From the NCBI GenBank assembly GCA_020698575.1, contig CM036240.1, positions 31,558,211 through 31,622,210 on the forward strand: a stretch of DNA of 64,000 bases, given 5' to 3'. A model generated the notes under the pieces. That model made no database searches, was not told the origin of the DNA, and saw only the letters and a program-made list of their open reading frames with translations. Each line of letters begins with the position of its first letter. Within the stretch, counting starts at the first letter, position 1. The DNA is from Bostrychus sinensis. Lineage: Eukaryota; Chordata; Actinopteri; Gobiiformes; Eleotridae. The position numbers were made by a program, and so were the translations under genes. Shown piece after piece: positions 53,997 through 64,000 of this stretch.

Positions 53997-54833
53997 TGTG
54001 CTGACTTCCCGTCCCACCTTTTATTTTGATATGCTCCTTCCTGTGAAACCTTTTTTCTGTGCCTACTTGACACTCCTCATCAGGAACCTGATTGTTTCCG
54101 CCTGTTCCTCATTCCCTGAGCTCTATTTAAGCAGCACTGCCCTTCTTTGAAACTTGCCCTGAGCAGTTCTCTCCAGCCCTTTTCACCTGCACCTGCACCT
54201 GCACCTGCACCTGCACCTGCACCTGCACCTGCACCTGCACCTGCACCTGCACCTGCACCTGCACCTGCACCTGCACCTGCACCTGCACCTGCACCTGTGT
54301 TGCTGAACCCTGTCTGTTACCTGACCTCTGCCTTTGCCTGCTCCCTTGGAATAGTAAGTCTAGTTTTTCTGCACCGGCTCTTGGAATAATTTTGGATTTT
54401 GGACTTGCCCCTGGTTACTATCAGTATATTACTGGATTACTGGCTTCAACCTGGACTGGACAAGGATTAAGAGTATTGGATATTGCCACCTGGATTCTCT
54501 TTTTTTCCTGAACCTTTTGTCTATGTTTATTTGCCTGCCTCTAGCCCCTCTCCCTAACCTTAGAAGTTCACCTCCATACCTACCACCTCCATATAGACTC
54601 CCGCTGCTCACCTGTGAGTAATGACAATTTATTACTCACATTGGCTTGCAATGATCATGTACTTACCTCTGCTCTTCTTGTAGGAGCTCCCTCTTCCTGC
54701 CAATCAGTGCCAAACCGGTCTTCATCTTGGTCCCCTATTCCTGTGCTTTCCTCTATTAAAGTTTTGAAAATTTAATTCATGTTGTCATGCTATTGGGTCC
54801 ATTTTATACAACATATTGTGACAAATAGAGTTG
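53997..54833 (+). mobile_element. Possible solo LTR containing an expanded hexamer
   Basis: Begins TGTGCTGACTTCCC and ends ATATTGTGACA, with a TATA-like CTCTATTTAAG (54121-54131) and, near the end, TATTAAAG (54753) and a GGGTCC-rich terminus of the kind seen in fish LTRs. No clear flanking duplication or second LTR, so this remains tentative. Confidence 0.35.
54184..54297. repeat. (CACCTG)19 hexamer array
   Basis: Nineteen uninterrupted CACCTG units. Each is an E-box of the Snail/ZEB/E-protein type. An 80-codon frame through it gives an Ala-Pro run and is not considered a gene. Confidence 0.98.
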
Positions 54834-55071
54834 TTGTATAAATGGATGGCACTTAAAAATCACTTGTGATTGTTGCTGTGGTGAATTAGTATGGACAGTC
54901 AGGTTATTTACATTTACAAATGTAAATAACTTTTGGGATGAATGAGTATAAACCCTTTACAAGGTTATGTGATAACTTGATGCTGCTAAATGTTTGAGAG
55001 AATCGCTATGATCAATGAGTATAATCTTGCACTGTATACTTTGGATTGTCTCCTTCTACCCCTCTTCTTAG

Positions 55072-55721
55072 GGCCAGGACACACGGGGCGATCACTGACG
55101 GTTGGGTGCAGTCGGATGGTTTGACGCGTACCATCAGACGTAGTGGGACACAGTTAGACCTAGTTCTGATTGAACATATCGATTTGGTGTCAAGCATCAT
55201 GCTCAATGAGCTCATTTTGGCTGTGTGTCCCGTTCACAATATATCAAACAGCTTACATTTAACATCAAAATATAAGAACTTTCTGTTATATAACTACTTC
55301 ATTATGTTTCCCACATGTGTGACACTAATGTGCTGCAGTTAGCTTACCTTAGCTTGAAGCCTCGTGCAGATAAAAATATAATCCTCCTCTGAGGCAAACA
55401 GCTGCAATAATCCAGTCCATTTTATTCATTACTATGATCAAACAAGTTTAATTTAGCGGGTATGATTATTATTCACTAATAAATACTTAAGTTAAACACG
55501 TGTGTGTTGCAGAGTTTTATGTACTAGTCTTATGTAACCGTGGAGTTTAGTGACTAGCGCCGCCTGCTGTTGTAAATAGTTATGTCTTGCACATGCTCAC
55601 TGCTCAGTCATGGTTTCGGTGTCTGTAGTTTTAGTGGTGACAAGAGGAGACGTGAGGAGACAATGCAGCTGCCCTGGCTCTGCTGCATGTGGTCAGGAGT
55701 TGGCTTGGTGTGTACTACGTT
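55072..55721 (-). mobile_element. Longer inverted copy of the TTAA MITE
   Basis: From GGGCCAGGACACAC to GGTGTGTACTACGTT followed by TTAA (55722-55725); the left flank is TTAG, a decayed TTAA. Segments CTGTGTGTCCCGTTCACAAT, GCAGTTAGCTTACCTTAGCT and GCAGATAAAAATATAATCC match 15787-16212 in reverse order. It retains about 215 bp missing from that copy. Confidence 0.75.
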
Positions 55722-55884
55722 TTAAGGACTGCAGATAGAAATTAGCTTTGTAAGCTAGAATCTGGTACAAGCATCTTTGCTCTCGAGCTTAATGTAAAAT
55801 TGTACATTGTCCTAATGAATAAATAAATGAAATGAAAGCCGGTTGACTACAACTTCTCTGCTTGGAGTCTGCATGTCTTTCATG

Positions 55885-56110
55885 TTACGGTGAGTTCTCT
55901 GGGTACTCTGCTTTCTCCCAGTCTCCAAAGATTTGTTTGCTAGGTCACTCTAAATTGCCCCTAGTGAATGAATGTCTGTCAGTGTGTGTCTCTGTTTCAG
56001 CCCTGCAATAACTGGCCATTGTCCAGGGTGAATCTGCCCAAAGCCTGTAGTTGCTGGTACAGGCGCCAGCCATATGCAGTCTCTAACAGAGAAAAAAAAA
56101 AAAAAAAGCT
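55885..56110 (+). mobile_element. SINE copy ending in poly-A
   Basis: GGGTACTCTGCTTTCTCCCA, CACTCTAAATTGCCCCTAGT, ATGAATGTCTGTCAGTG and GGCCATTGTCCAGGGTG match the copy at 56850-57085; the tail is A-rich instead of TGAA repeats. Confidence 0.65.
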
Positions 56111-56849
56111 GAAGGAAATGAATTAATAAAATATTAGAGCCTTGATGGAGGCCTCCGGTGAGCTAGAGTTGGCCCTGCATCTTCCAGTTTGAACCCACTG
56201 GACAACACATTACAGAAGCCAAGGGTTTTCACTGTGCTGTACCCTTTGGTGAAACGAGACTCAGCAAAGACATGCACAACCCTGATCTGAGAGAAAAACA
56301 GCCCAGAACACTGTTGGTGTTGGTGCATATCTCATCTCCATCTCATCATGGACGTGTGATAAGCCCTGATTTGATCCTTGGCTCAGAGTAAACAGGCTGG
56401 AACAGACTAAGAGGCTTACCATTGTTTAGAGACAGGACGGCACTGCTGTTTCCTGGAAATAACATAAGGCATTAGGACGAAATGACAAAATGACATCAGA
56501 ACACCTTCAGGACAGATTATTTATAGACGCTTGGTGCTTATGATAAACTATAATATCTGAAAGCACTGTATTTACTACAGAAGGACACTGTATACATATT
56601 TGAGAGAGTAAAATTGTGATTGTGAGCACAACTTGGGTACTTGCATATTTAAAAGATTGGCGTTTATTAAGCTTATTATGCTTCTAGCACAGAAAAACAA
56701 AACATATTTTCAGTTAAAAATAAGGCCGCTAAGTGATTTTTGCCCACAGTTGATTCTAGCCTTCAGCCTCCCAAAATAGTTAATTAATACATTTTTAAAT
56801 TCATTATTACATTGTGTGTGTGGGTGTGTGTGTTTCCCAAACACTTTAG

Positions 56850-57085
56850 GTACTCCAGCTTTCTCCCACCGTCCAAACACATGCATGTGTTAGGAGAAGT
56901 GGTGACTCTAAATTGCCCCTAATGAATGAATGTGTGAGAGAATGGATGTCTGTCTGTGTTTGCCTTGAGACTAGCTGTCCACTGTCCAGGGTGTACCCCG
57001 CTTAAGGCCCAAAGTTAATGGGATAGGCTCCTGGGACTCCTAACAGGAATAAGCAGAAGAAGATGAATGAATGAATGACTTAGGC
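56850..57085 (+). mobile_element. SINE copy with (TGAA)n tail
   Basis: GGTACTCCAGCTTTCTCCCA, CCAAACACATGCATGTGTTA, GACTCTAAATTGCCCCTAAT, CACTGTCCAGGGTGTACCCC and GGAATAAGCAGAAGAAGATG end in GAATGAATGA. Common fish tRNA-derived SINE body; head missing. Confidence 0.7.
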
Positions 57086-57639
57086 ACTTAATGGCATAGC
57101 TTTTTCTGGATGAATAGCTGCCAGTCCACTTTCCTGGTCATAATGGTTCACTGGTCCCTGGTTCACATCATTGTTATTTTCATGAACCTAGTTTGATGAA
57201 TATGAAGAAAATGAAATAATGCGGTTTGTTAAAGCCGGATTTTAAGTCGAGCAGATAATCCTCAGTTCTGTAGTGGAGTGTTACAGAGAATAAAGGCAGG
57301 ACGTGTACATGAGTCATGAAGTTATGAATGTATGAACGCACATGTTCTGCGGAGTAGAAGTGATTCATAATATTTTGTGATGTGGAAAAGAAAAATTAGC
57401 CCCTGGTTTGTTCTTGGAGTGAGTTACGCACTGGCATTTGGATTTATGATTTATGAGAGTGGGCGGTCCCTCCTTTTTACTATTTTGCTAAGGCTTTTAC
57501 GTCAATGAACATGACATTTCAGAACACAAATGTTGATTGCACTGAAAGCTCATTGGAGTAAATGTTGATATTTATCTGCATCATTGTTTTGGTCTGATAT
57601 ATAATGTGTTTATGGTGGCCCTGAGGTGCAACATCAAAA

Positions 57640-58060
57640 TTGTTTTTGTCTATTAGAAAAATAAAAGCAGTTGTATATATATATATTTTTTATTTTGCCT
57701 TAAAAATAAACCCATCCCTCAAATTTAAAAAAACAATATACGAAAAATTAAAATGTCCCTCAAAAATGAAACCTGCCTCTAAAAATGAAAAAGAGGCCAT
57801 TAAAATAAAGCTATGTCTATTTTTTTTTAAAAGCTTTACAAAACAAAACAAAAAAAAAAAAACAAACTCACTTATAAAAAAATAAACTTCTCACAAGATA
57901 AGCATGTCACAAAAAAAAAAAAAAAAATATTCTTCCTTTTAAAAAAATAAGACTTTCCACTATTTACATAAAGCTCATAAAATAAAAACACACAGCCTTA
58001 AATTAAAAGAGGGCACTGTTTTCCCAAAATGTCTCCCCCTTTTAAATTAAGGCAGCCACA
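57640..58060. repeat. A-rich degenerate tandem stretch
   Basis: Irregular units of about 25-35 bp of the form N(4-8)AAAAATGAAA / AAAAATAAAC, e.g. CCCTCAAAAATGAAACC, CCTCTAAAAATGAAAAAGAG. Long open frames here are Lys/Asn-rich and not credible genes. Confidence 0.5.
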
Positions 58061-58514
58061 AAAAGAACTAGAAGATCATGCAAAAGATTCTCATGAAGGT
58101 TAAAACTGGCCTCATGATCTCAGGATCAGGTTCTGTTTGGACTTCAGAGGAGAAGTTAGTCAGTTGACTTCGTGGCAAAACATTTGGCAGTATATATGTT
58201 CTACTGTTGCTTATAATTCAGAAGTTAATACCATTCATTACAAGTTGATTTTAAAAATGCACTTAAATAGTTTAGCATTTTATGATTTTCAGGTGAAAAA
58301 AAAGTATTTTATTCTTGTACAATACATAATTCGAGTGTAAAAATATAGACATGGGAAACCAGGAAGTATTTCTGCACGTTTCTAAAGCCCATACACTGTC
58401 TCCAGACTCAATGTGATATTTTCAGCATTTTGCTGTCACTATGAAGCAGTCAGCTCATTTATCTATGTTTTAGCGTCATGTTGTTAATAGTTATGTTAAT
58501 AGTTATTTTATGCT

Positions 58515-58690
58515 CTGTCCAGGGCCCATTGTTGCCAACAGAGGGCAACACACATCTAATTCAAGTGTTCTCTGCAAAATCAAAGTAACAGCTCCCCAAA
58601 AGAAGACATTTTCAATACATATTATTTAAAGTTATAAAATATGATAACACTGATGCAAAGGTGTCCAAAACTATTTCAAAAAGCCAGAAA
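58515..58690 (+). repeat. Copy of the three-member repeat family
   Basis: CCCATTGTTGCCAACAGAGG, GTGTTCTCTGCAAAATCAAA, GCTCCCCAAAAGAAGACATT, TATTATTTAAAGTTATAAAA and AAGGTGTCCAAAACTATTTC align with the complement of 25140-25345 and with 35155-35280. Confidence 0.6.
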
Positions 58691-58879
58691 AAAATGATAT
58701 AGGACCTAAAATTATGAGCTAAAATGCCACAAAATGTCTACCTCAGATACATTTCTGTCATTTAGTTGTTATGGCTGTTTACAGAAGGTGAGAGGTGCTG
58801 ATATATTTTCCAGATCTGTCTTGTATAATTCCTATTATTTAGTTGTGATGAACAATTGTTATCTGATAACTTCATGCAG

Positions 58880-59029
58880 ATGCCTCGGGAGAAGTTGTTC
58901 CGTCGCTCCCCGGTGGATAAGAAGAGGTTGGCTGAGCAGCTTGTTGTTCCTGTGCACCCTCTTCAGGTTGAGGACAGAGTTCCTACAAATGTTTGTGGCA
59001 GTGGATTCTGGATCCCTGTGCACCAGTGA
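58880..59029 (+). other. Possible exon of an unknown gene
   Basis: ATG at 58880 opens a 49-codon frame rich in charged residues: MPREKLFRRSPVDKKRLAEQ, then VVPVHPLQVEDRVPTNVCGS. GC content is higher than around it. A possible donor is CTTCAG|GTTGAG. No family recognised. The downstream 59068-59140 segment is repeated at 59878-59960, so this may be part of an unclassified repeat. Confidence 0.25.
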
Positions 59030-59397
59030 CCTCCGTTCACTGGGAGGAGACACAGATTGGTGTTGTGGCCTGCCTCTCCTTTGGCATCAGCTCCACCCTG
59101 GGAGCAAGTGCCACAGAGCTTGAGGGGGAGATTGAACACTGAGCTACATACTATATCACTCTTTTCCTTTGTGGTGCTCACAACAAACTGACAGGCAGCC
59201 GACTTTGGTTGGTACATTCTTTTTCATTGATTTTTAAAATGTTTGAAACCAATAACTTGAGGTGGAAGTGCAAAACCATTTAATAATAATAATAATTTCA
59301 TAGTTTTGTTGAAGGTATTAAGCACTTCCCTGCTGCTGAACACTTCCCAATGCACCGCTTGAACCCTAAATTAATATATTGCTTTTATTCTTATCAG

Positions 59398-59539
59398 GCG
59401 CTTCATGAGAGATGTCAGAAAGCTGGCCTCTTAGGACAAAGAAATGGATTCGACTTCCCCGTGCCACAATGGCCAATTCCTTCTTTCACCAGAAGGAGCC
59501 ACAAATTGGTCATCCCTCCAGAGTGTCCTGACAATCAAG
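59398..59539 (+). other. Possible internal exon of an unknown gene
   Basis: Bounded by TTCTTATCAG and CAA|GTATGG, it reads ALHERCQKAGLLGQRNGFDF, then VPQWPIPSFTRRSHKLVIPP in one open frame, with coding-like composition. No family recognised; a splice partner is uncertain. Confidence 0.25.
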
Positions 59540-59572
59540 TATGGCTATTCAAATACATAAGCACTTAATTTC

Positions 59573-59762
59573 AAAGGGGCCTCCTCCCGCTCCATGGAAG
59601 ACCTAGGACACGCTGGAGGGATTATGTCTCTCAGCTGGCCTGGGAACGCCTGAGGTTCCTCCAGAGGAGCTGGAGGAAGTGGAGGGAAGTCTGGGTGTCC
59701 CTGCTTAGACTGCTGCCCCTGCAACCCAGCCCCGGATAAAGCAGAAGAAGATGGATGGATTA
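59573..59762 (+). mobile_element. Rex3-like LINE 3' terminus
   Basis: GGGATTATGTCTCTCAGCTG, GCCTGGGAACGCCTG, GAGGAGCTGGAGGAAGTGGA and GATAAAGCAGAAGAAGATGG match the terminus of the 36721-37440 element in opposite orientation. Only about 190 bp remain, in keeping with 5' truncation during reverse transcription. Confidence 0.8.
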
Positions 59763-60829
59763 ATTTCAAAGGCAATGCAGGGATAACATTCAAAATTATG
59801 TTTTATATTGCTTTTTATTTTATTTATTTCATTCTGATTGTCATGTGCTCCATCTGCTGCAACTTCTGGAATGGATTTTGGGCTGCCTCTCCTTTGACAT
59901 CAGCTCTACCCTGGGAGCAAGTGCCACCAGGCCAATTGGAGATGGCAAACACTGAGCTAGTAAAGAGGTTAATGAGTTAAAAAAGCTATAAATGTTGTTA
60001 CTTTAGGTCATTGTAAGACTGGTAACATCGAGGGTTGGTTTTCTTATGCTTTATGCTAAGTATTAAAGGTACAGTCAAGCTTTGAGTAATCTATGTATGT
60101 TATTCACATTTTGCTGGTTATATGTATAATCAAGCTTCATTTAATTTTTTATATTCATTATAGTAAAAAACTTCAGTGCTGTGAGTGTTTGCAGTGTCAT
60201 GATAATGTAATTTGTTCATCTTCATGCATTCTTTGAGAAATGTGTGACTTTGTAACTGTGAGGAAAACACACTGGGCCTCACTGTAGAGAAGATAAAACA
60301 CACACAGAGTTTAATTTGGGTCCTGATTGTAGTTTAGTGTAACTGCCACTAGGGGATGCAGTTTAGTGGGTGGGGTTAAATGTTGATGACATCAGAATAA
60401 AGGGGAATGTAACATGATGGGCGTGTCCCAGGCTACCTACATTACATCATGGGTTGTAAATTTCCACTACTTAATGATTTTTTATAACTCCATAATAATG
60501 ACCTGGATGAACTTTGGTGGACCTGACAAACTGAGCGTGTGCAGCAGGAGCAGGGGTTGGTACTAGTTTAATTGGGATGGTCCAATATGTATGTCTACAA
60601 ACTAAATTTGAGTAGCAACTGTCTAGACGAATAATAACTTATTTTCAAGGACATATGAAAATGAGTGTTATCAGAAATTATAAAAGATCATTTTTGGATG
60701 AATTTGGGGGCTTTTGTGGAGACCGGACATGAGCTGTGTTTGTTGTGTCATGCAATAAATGTTTCTGCGCTGGACTCTCTCCCCTGCTCCTTGTTTTTGG
60801 ATATATTATGTATTTTTTATTCTACACTA

Positions 60830-60881
60830 GGTGGCATTCCTTTTCCTGAGCCAGCTCAACCGTCACCAAGGCTGCAAGGTT
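60830..60881 (+). other. Weak candidate exon, proline-rich
   Basis: TCTACACTAG precedes and GTTAGT follows a 52-bp stretch that reads GIPFPEPAQPSPRLQ in one frame. Splice context is fair, but length and content alone cannot support it. Confidence 0.15.
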
Positions 60882-61005
60882 AGTGCGTTTATTTTAATTC
60901 ATTACTGTGTTTTTCTGTTATTTAACACAACAAACGTGCTGGCATAGAAAATGGTTGGAAGTATAAATGGACTGATTTATGGATGTACAAAATGGGAGTA
61001 TAAAT

Positions 61006-61395
61006 CAGGGTTGCCAGGTCTGAACGTCAAAATCTGCCCAAAAGCAACTTAAAAACTGCCCAAAACCCGTGGAACAGTACATGAAAACACCGTGTGACTG
61101 TAATTAGTGACGCTGCAGCAAAAGAAGCGCTCCTCCTGTGACACGGACCTGCCCCCTGTTCCTCTCTCGCAGACAGAGCAGCTCCTTTGACACAGAGATC
61201 AGCTGATTTTGCCTGGTTCCAGTGTGATTGGCTTTGGGTTTTAAAAATTTGCCATTTAAAATATGAAGAAAGAGCCTAATATTTACAAAAACAAAAAAAT
61301 TGCTCTGTCTAACCCGCGGACAATTTTTTTTCCCCCTGCGGCGACTCTTAAAATCCGGCCAATTCCGCGAGAAAACCACAGACTTGGCAACCCTG
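61006..61395 (+). mobile_element. 390-bp hAT-type MITE with perfect 8-bp duplication
   Basis: Ends CAGGGTTGCCAGGTCTG and the complement CAGGGTTGCCAAGTCTG (16 of 17); GTATAAAT flanks both sides (60998-61005, 61396-61403). Family mate of 40044-40426, in opposite orientation. Confidence 0.9.
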
Positions 61396-61929
61396 GTATA
61401 AATGAGCCTTACGTGTGAATTGGAGTCCACAAGAATACCATACCAGAGATCTTTCACTGATTATATTGCTGCCTCTTGCTCTAGTCTTCTCGCTCACTAA
61501 TAAAATAAACACAGAAGAATACCATGCTTACAGTAAATACTACAGTTCACTTGACACATTAAAAATCTAGTTTTAATCTAATCTACTTTTTTCAGTGGCA
61601 TGGGTTAACAGGTTGACATTTTCATTAACTTGCTAATCAAAACTATTCAGTGCTGTTGCAGAACATGTTTTTACCCAGTGACCACATAAACATGTGCCAA
61701 AGGATATATGCAGTAAGAAAAAGTGTGAACTTGCATAATTATAATACCAGAATAGCAGCTAATGATTATGTACAGAAACATAGTCCTATGGAATAACATT
61801 CCCATTGAAACTCGTCAGCTCAGGAATACGTTTTCATCCAAAAATAATTTGAGGAGTCATGTTTTTGATATATAAATGATTATTACTTGAAGATCTCCTC
61901 CTTGAAGATCTAATTTAGTTTATTTAGCT

Positions 61930-62102
61930 CTGCTTGTAGTTTAGATTTTTAGTTAATTATCTTTGGCCAGACTGGTCTCTGATACACTTTGTGCTCTTGT
62001 GTGATACCACTGTGTGCTACTGCTAACTGTACTGATGCTGTTGCAACAATGCAATTTCCCCACTGAGGGACTAATAAAGGTTTTCTTATTCTTATTCTCA
62101 TA
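61930..62102 (+). mobile_element. Non-LTR retroelement 3' tail (TTCTTATTCTTATTC)
   Basis: CAATGCAATTTCCCCACTGA then GGGACTAATAAAGG and a TTCTTATTC tail is the 3' end of a common fish LINE/SINE. The 5' part is too degraded to classify. Confidence 0.55.
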
Positions 62103-63237
62103 TATGTTTAATATGCACAAATCATAGCTGTAAATACATGTATGTGGATGTACTGTCTTACTATTTCAAGTTCACACCAATTGGAGAGGATACTACACCA
62201 TAGTAGCAAGTCCACTACTCTTACTCTCAGACTCCAGACGTCTGTGGCCTCAGTGAAGGGCAGGCCCAGAATCACTTCAGGAGCCCTGAGACAGACACGC
62301 ATTAGCCCAACAATTATGAATAAATAAAAGTTGTACAGTGATGGAGGAGAGGGAGAAAACAGAGGAGACGGATCCCTAAGTTGAGGCCCAGACGACATGA
62401 CCCGGGACTAGTGTATGGCATCTGGGTCAAGAGGGTAAAGGCCGCACCTCCTAAACCCACCCACTACAACCCCACAATTCTTTAGCCTCTGGTATGACTT
62501 TTTTAGGACCTTTGAAACCCCTTTATTGGAAACCACAGCCTAACACTGGCTAACAGCCAACAGATCACTTGTAACACCAGATAAATCTGCCCTCAAGGGT
62601 CCAAAAAAATCACATCCAGAGGTTGCAGAATGTGTGAGGCGGCAGGCACAGATGAATGACCCCTTTCCCCCTGTGCCGCCCGGACAGAGGAAATGCCCTG
62701 CAAACTACTTCAAGAACAGCTCGCCATCAATGTACTACACCTGTGACTTCCCATAGAGAGCCTTGTTGTTGTAGGGGCGCCCAGGATATCCCCCCAGCTG
62801 TGTTAAAGCAGGCCAGCAGGCCAGGATGGTGATGTGGTCTCTTATTCCAGGGGCATGCCTATAAGCATACTTTGCCCCCCAGAGCATGACAACTTTTCTT
62901 GGAGGTGGGGAAAGGGGGACGGGGTTGGGTTGAGTGACAGCGGTGGGTGGAGGAAGGCCAGGGCAGGGGAAGGGGCCAATAGCAGGTTGCAATGCTGCCA
63001 TCTGTGTATTTTTACATGGAACTTGTATTATAAACTGTGGCTTTGAAGCTGTATTTGCTACAATTATTAACAAGGCTAAATTACATCTGAATGTGCTAAA
63101 TGCTAATTAATAACATCACTGACTACTAACTTTGTTGGTTTATAACTAGTGATGTCAAATCAATTTTTTTTTAGATTTCATGCAGAAACATTTCACATTC
63201 ACACTCACTCATTAAATATGACACCACAGTATTGCGT
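62103..63237. other. Unassigned DNA
   Basis: Moderately GC-rich from 62400 to 63000 with scattered pyrimidine runs, but no exon, repeat family or RNA gene that I can support. Confidence 0.4.
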
Positions 63238-63395
63238 AGTCATTCATTCATTCATTTTCTTCCGCTTATTCCCGTTAGGGGTCGCGGGTGACTGGAGCCT
63301 GTCCCAGTAACTTTGGGCCGTAGGCGGGGTACAGCCTGGACAGGGGCCAGCTTGTCGCAGGGCTGACACAGAGGGGAGGACATGCAGACTCCAGT
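63238..63395 (-). mobile_element. SINE tail, minus orientation
   Basis: TTCATTCATTCATTTTCTTC, CCGCTTATTCCCGTTAGGGG, GGGTACAGCCTGGACAGG and GGACATGCAGACTCC are the reverse of the SINE body and (TGAA)n tail at 56850-57085. To the right, 63396-64000 is AT-rich without recognised features. Confidence 0.7.
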
Positions 63396-64000
63396 ATTGC
63401 ATAGTACGCTACATAATAATAATAAAAAAGATACAATTGTCTCATTTACAATCCATTGTAATGTACTGAAACATTAGCTTTACATTACATGTTTAGAGAT
63501 CTCAGTTTCATTAATAATACAATAATTAATAAAAAAAAAATCCATTTTATATTATTTTCTGGTAGCTTTTTATTACTTGTTGCTGTTATTTTTTTCCAAG
63601 GAGTATTGGTAATTAACAAAAACTTTGAATTGATTCAAACTCAGGCTTGATTTGTTTTTGGCTTTGTAAATAATCTTCCCCAACAAAATATTCATTATCA
63701 ATCTATTTGTACACTTAATACAATGTTCTGTGGTGTTATTTTGAACACTATCCACATAGACATCAACCAGGCTCAGACTATCACAATTTTCTAAGACAAA
63801 ACCGCATAAACATAAACAAATCCGAGCATCTGGAAAGCACGTAAATGCAGCAAAACGTATGAAGAATAAATAGACACTGGAACTGTTAAATATCACTACA
63901 ATTAATCCCAGAAACTTAAAACCAACTACAACTCTTTATTCTGAAAAGCGTTGATGAAGAGTGTTTACTGTCGTGTTTTCCACTGGTTCGGACAGTCAGC

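Noticed and set aside
54147..54389. Ala-Pro repeat protein
   Set aside because: Direct product of the (CACCTG)n array; no coding evidence outside the repeat.

Overview
The window is eukaryotic and almost certainly from a ray-finned (teleost) fish. It is AT-rich and sparsely coding, and packed with element types familiar from fish genomes: a Rex3/RTE-like LINE 3' end in two copies, an L1 ORF2 relic, tRNA- and 5S-rRNA-derived SINEs, a Tc1/mariner remnant, many short inverted-repeat elements with 8-bp or TTAA target-site duplications, and long micro- and minisatellites. No bacterial-type operons, CRISPR arrays or functional RNA genes were seen.

Region 1 (1-14.2 kb): the only gene I can name is the 3' part of a plus-strand scavenger receptor with a collagen-like stalk and a C-terminal group A SRCR domain, best matched by MARCO. 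Eight exons (4885 to 13888) join in one continuous phase (all phase 1) into 213 residues: six collagen (Gly-X-Y) exons, then an SRCR domain split over two exons, then the stop. The cytoplasmic tail, membrane segment and early stalk are not visible and should lie beyond the left edge. Its introns carry a 2-kb 12-bp minisatellite ending about 100 bp before the first visible exon, a 770-bp GTAT/GTAA array directly after the first SRCR exon, a perfect 23-bp hairpin, hAT-type MITEs, a SINE, a LINE end, and a 27-bp 'ghost' collagen exon without an AG acceptor.

Region 2 (14.2-31 kb): downstream intergenic DNA with an unidentified degraded coding relic on the minus strand (15.57-16.6 kb) interrupted by a TTAA-flanked MITE, perfect DR1 nuclear-receptor motifs (17.0 and 20.1 kb), a hAT transposase N-terminal relic, a CpG-rich block at 23.3-23.6 kb, two abutting hAT MITEs, a Tc1 remnant, a minus-strand L1 ORF2 relic (26.1-27.9 kb) and a 917-bp MITE with 34-bp terminal repeats.

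Region 3 (31-46.6 kb): a 36-bp minisatellite of about 46 units that keeps long reading frames open on both strands, a Rex3-like LINE 3' end, more MITEs (including a second member of the family at 61.0 kb), and a proline-rich minus-strand ORF downstream of an LTR-like sequence.

Region 4 (46.6-64 kb): SINE copies, a 5S-rRNA-derived SINE, an LTR-like block holding 19 tandem CACCTG hexamers, a second copy of the TTAA MITE, three weak exon candidates of unknown identity (58.9-60.9 kb), and repeat-rich DNA with no supported gene. Apart from the MARCO-like gene, the window is mainly a record of nested transposon insertion, often datable by target-site duplications.
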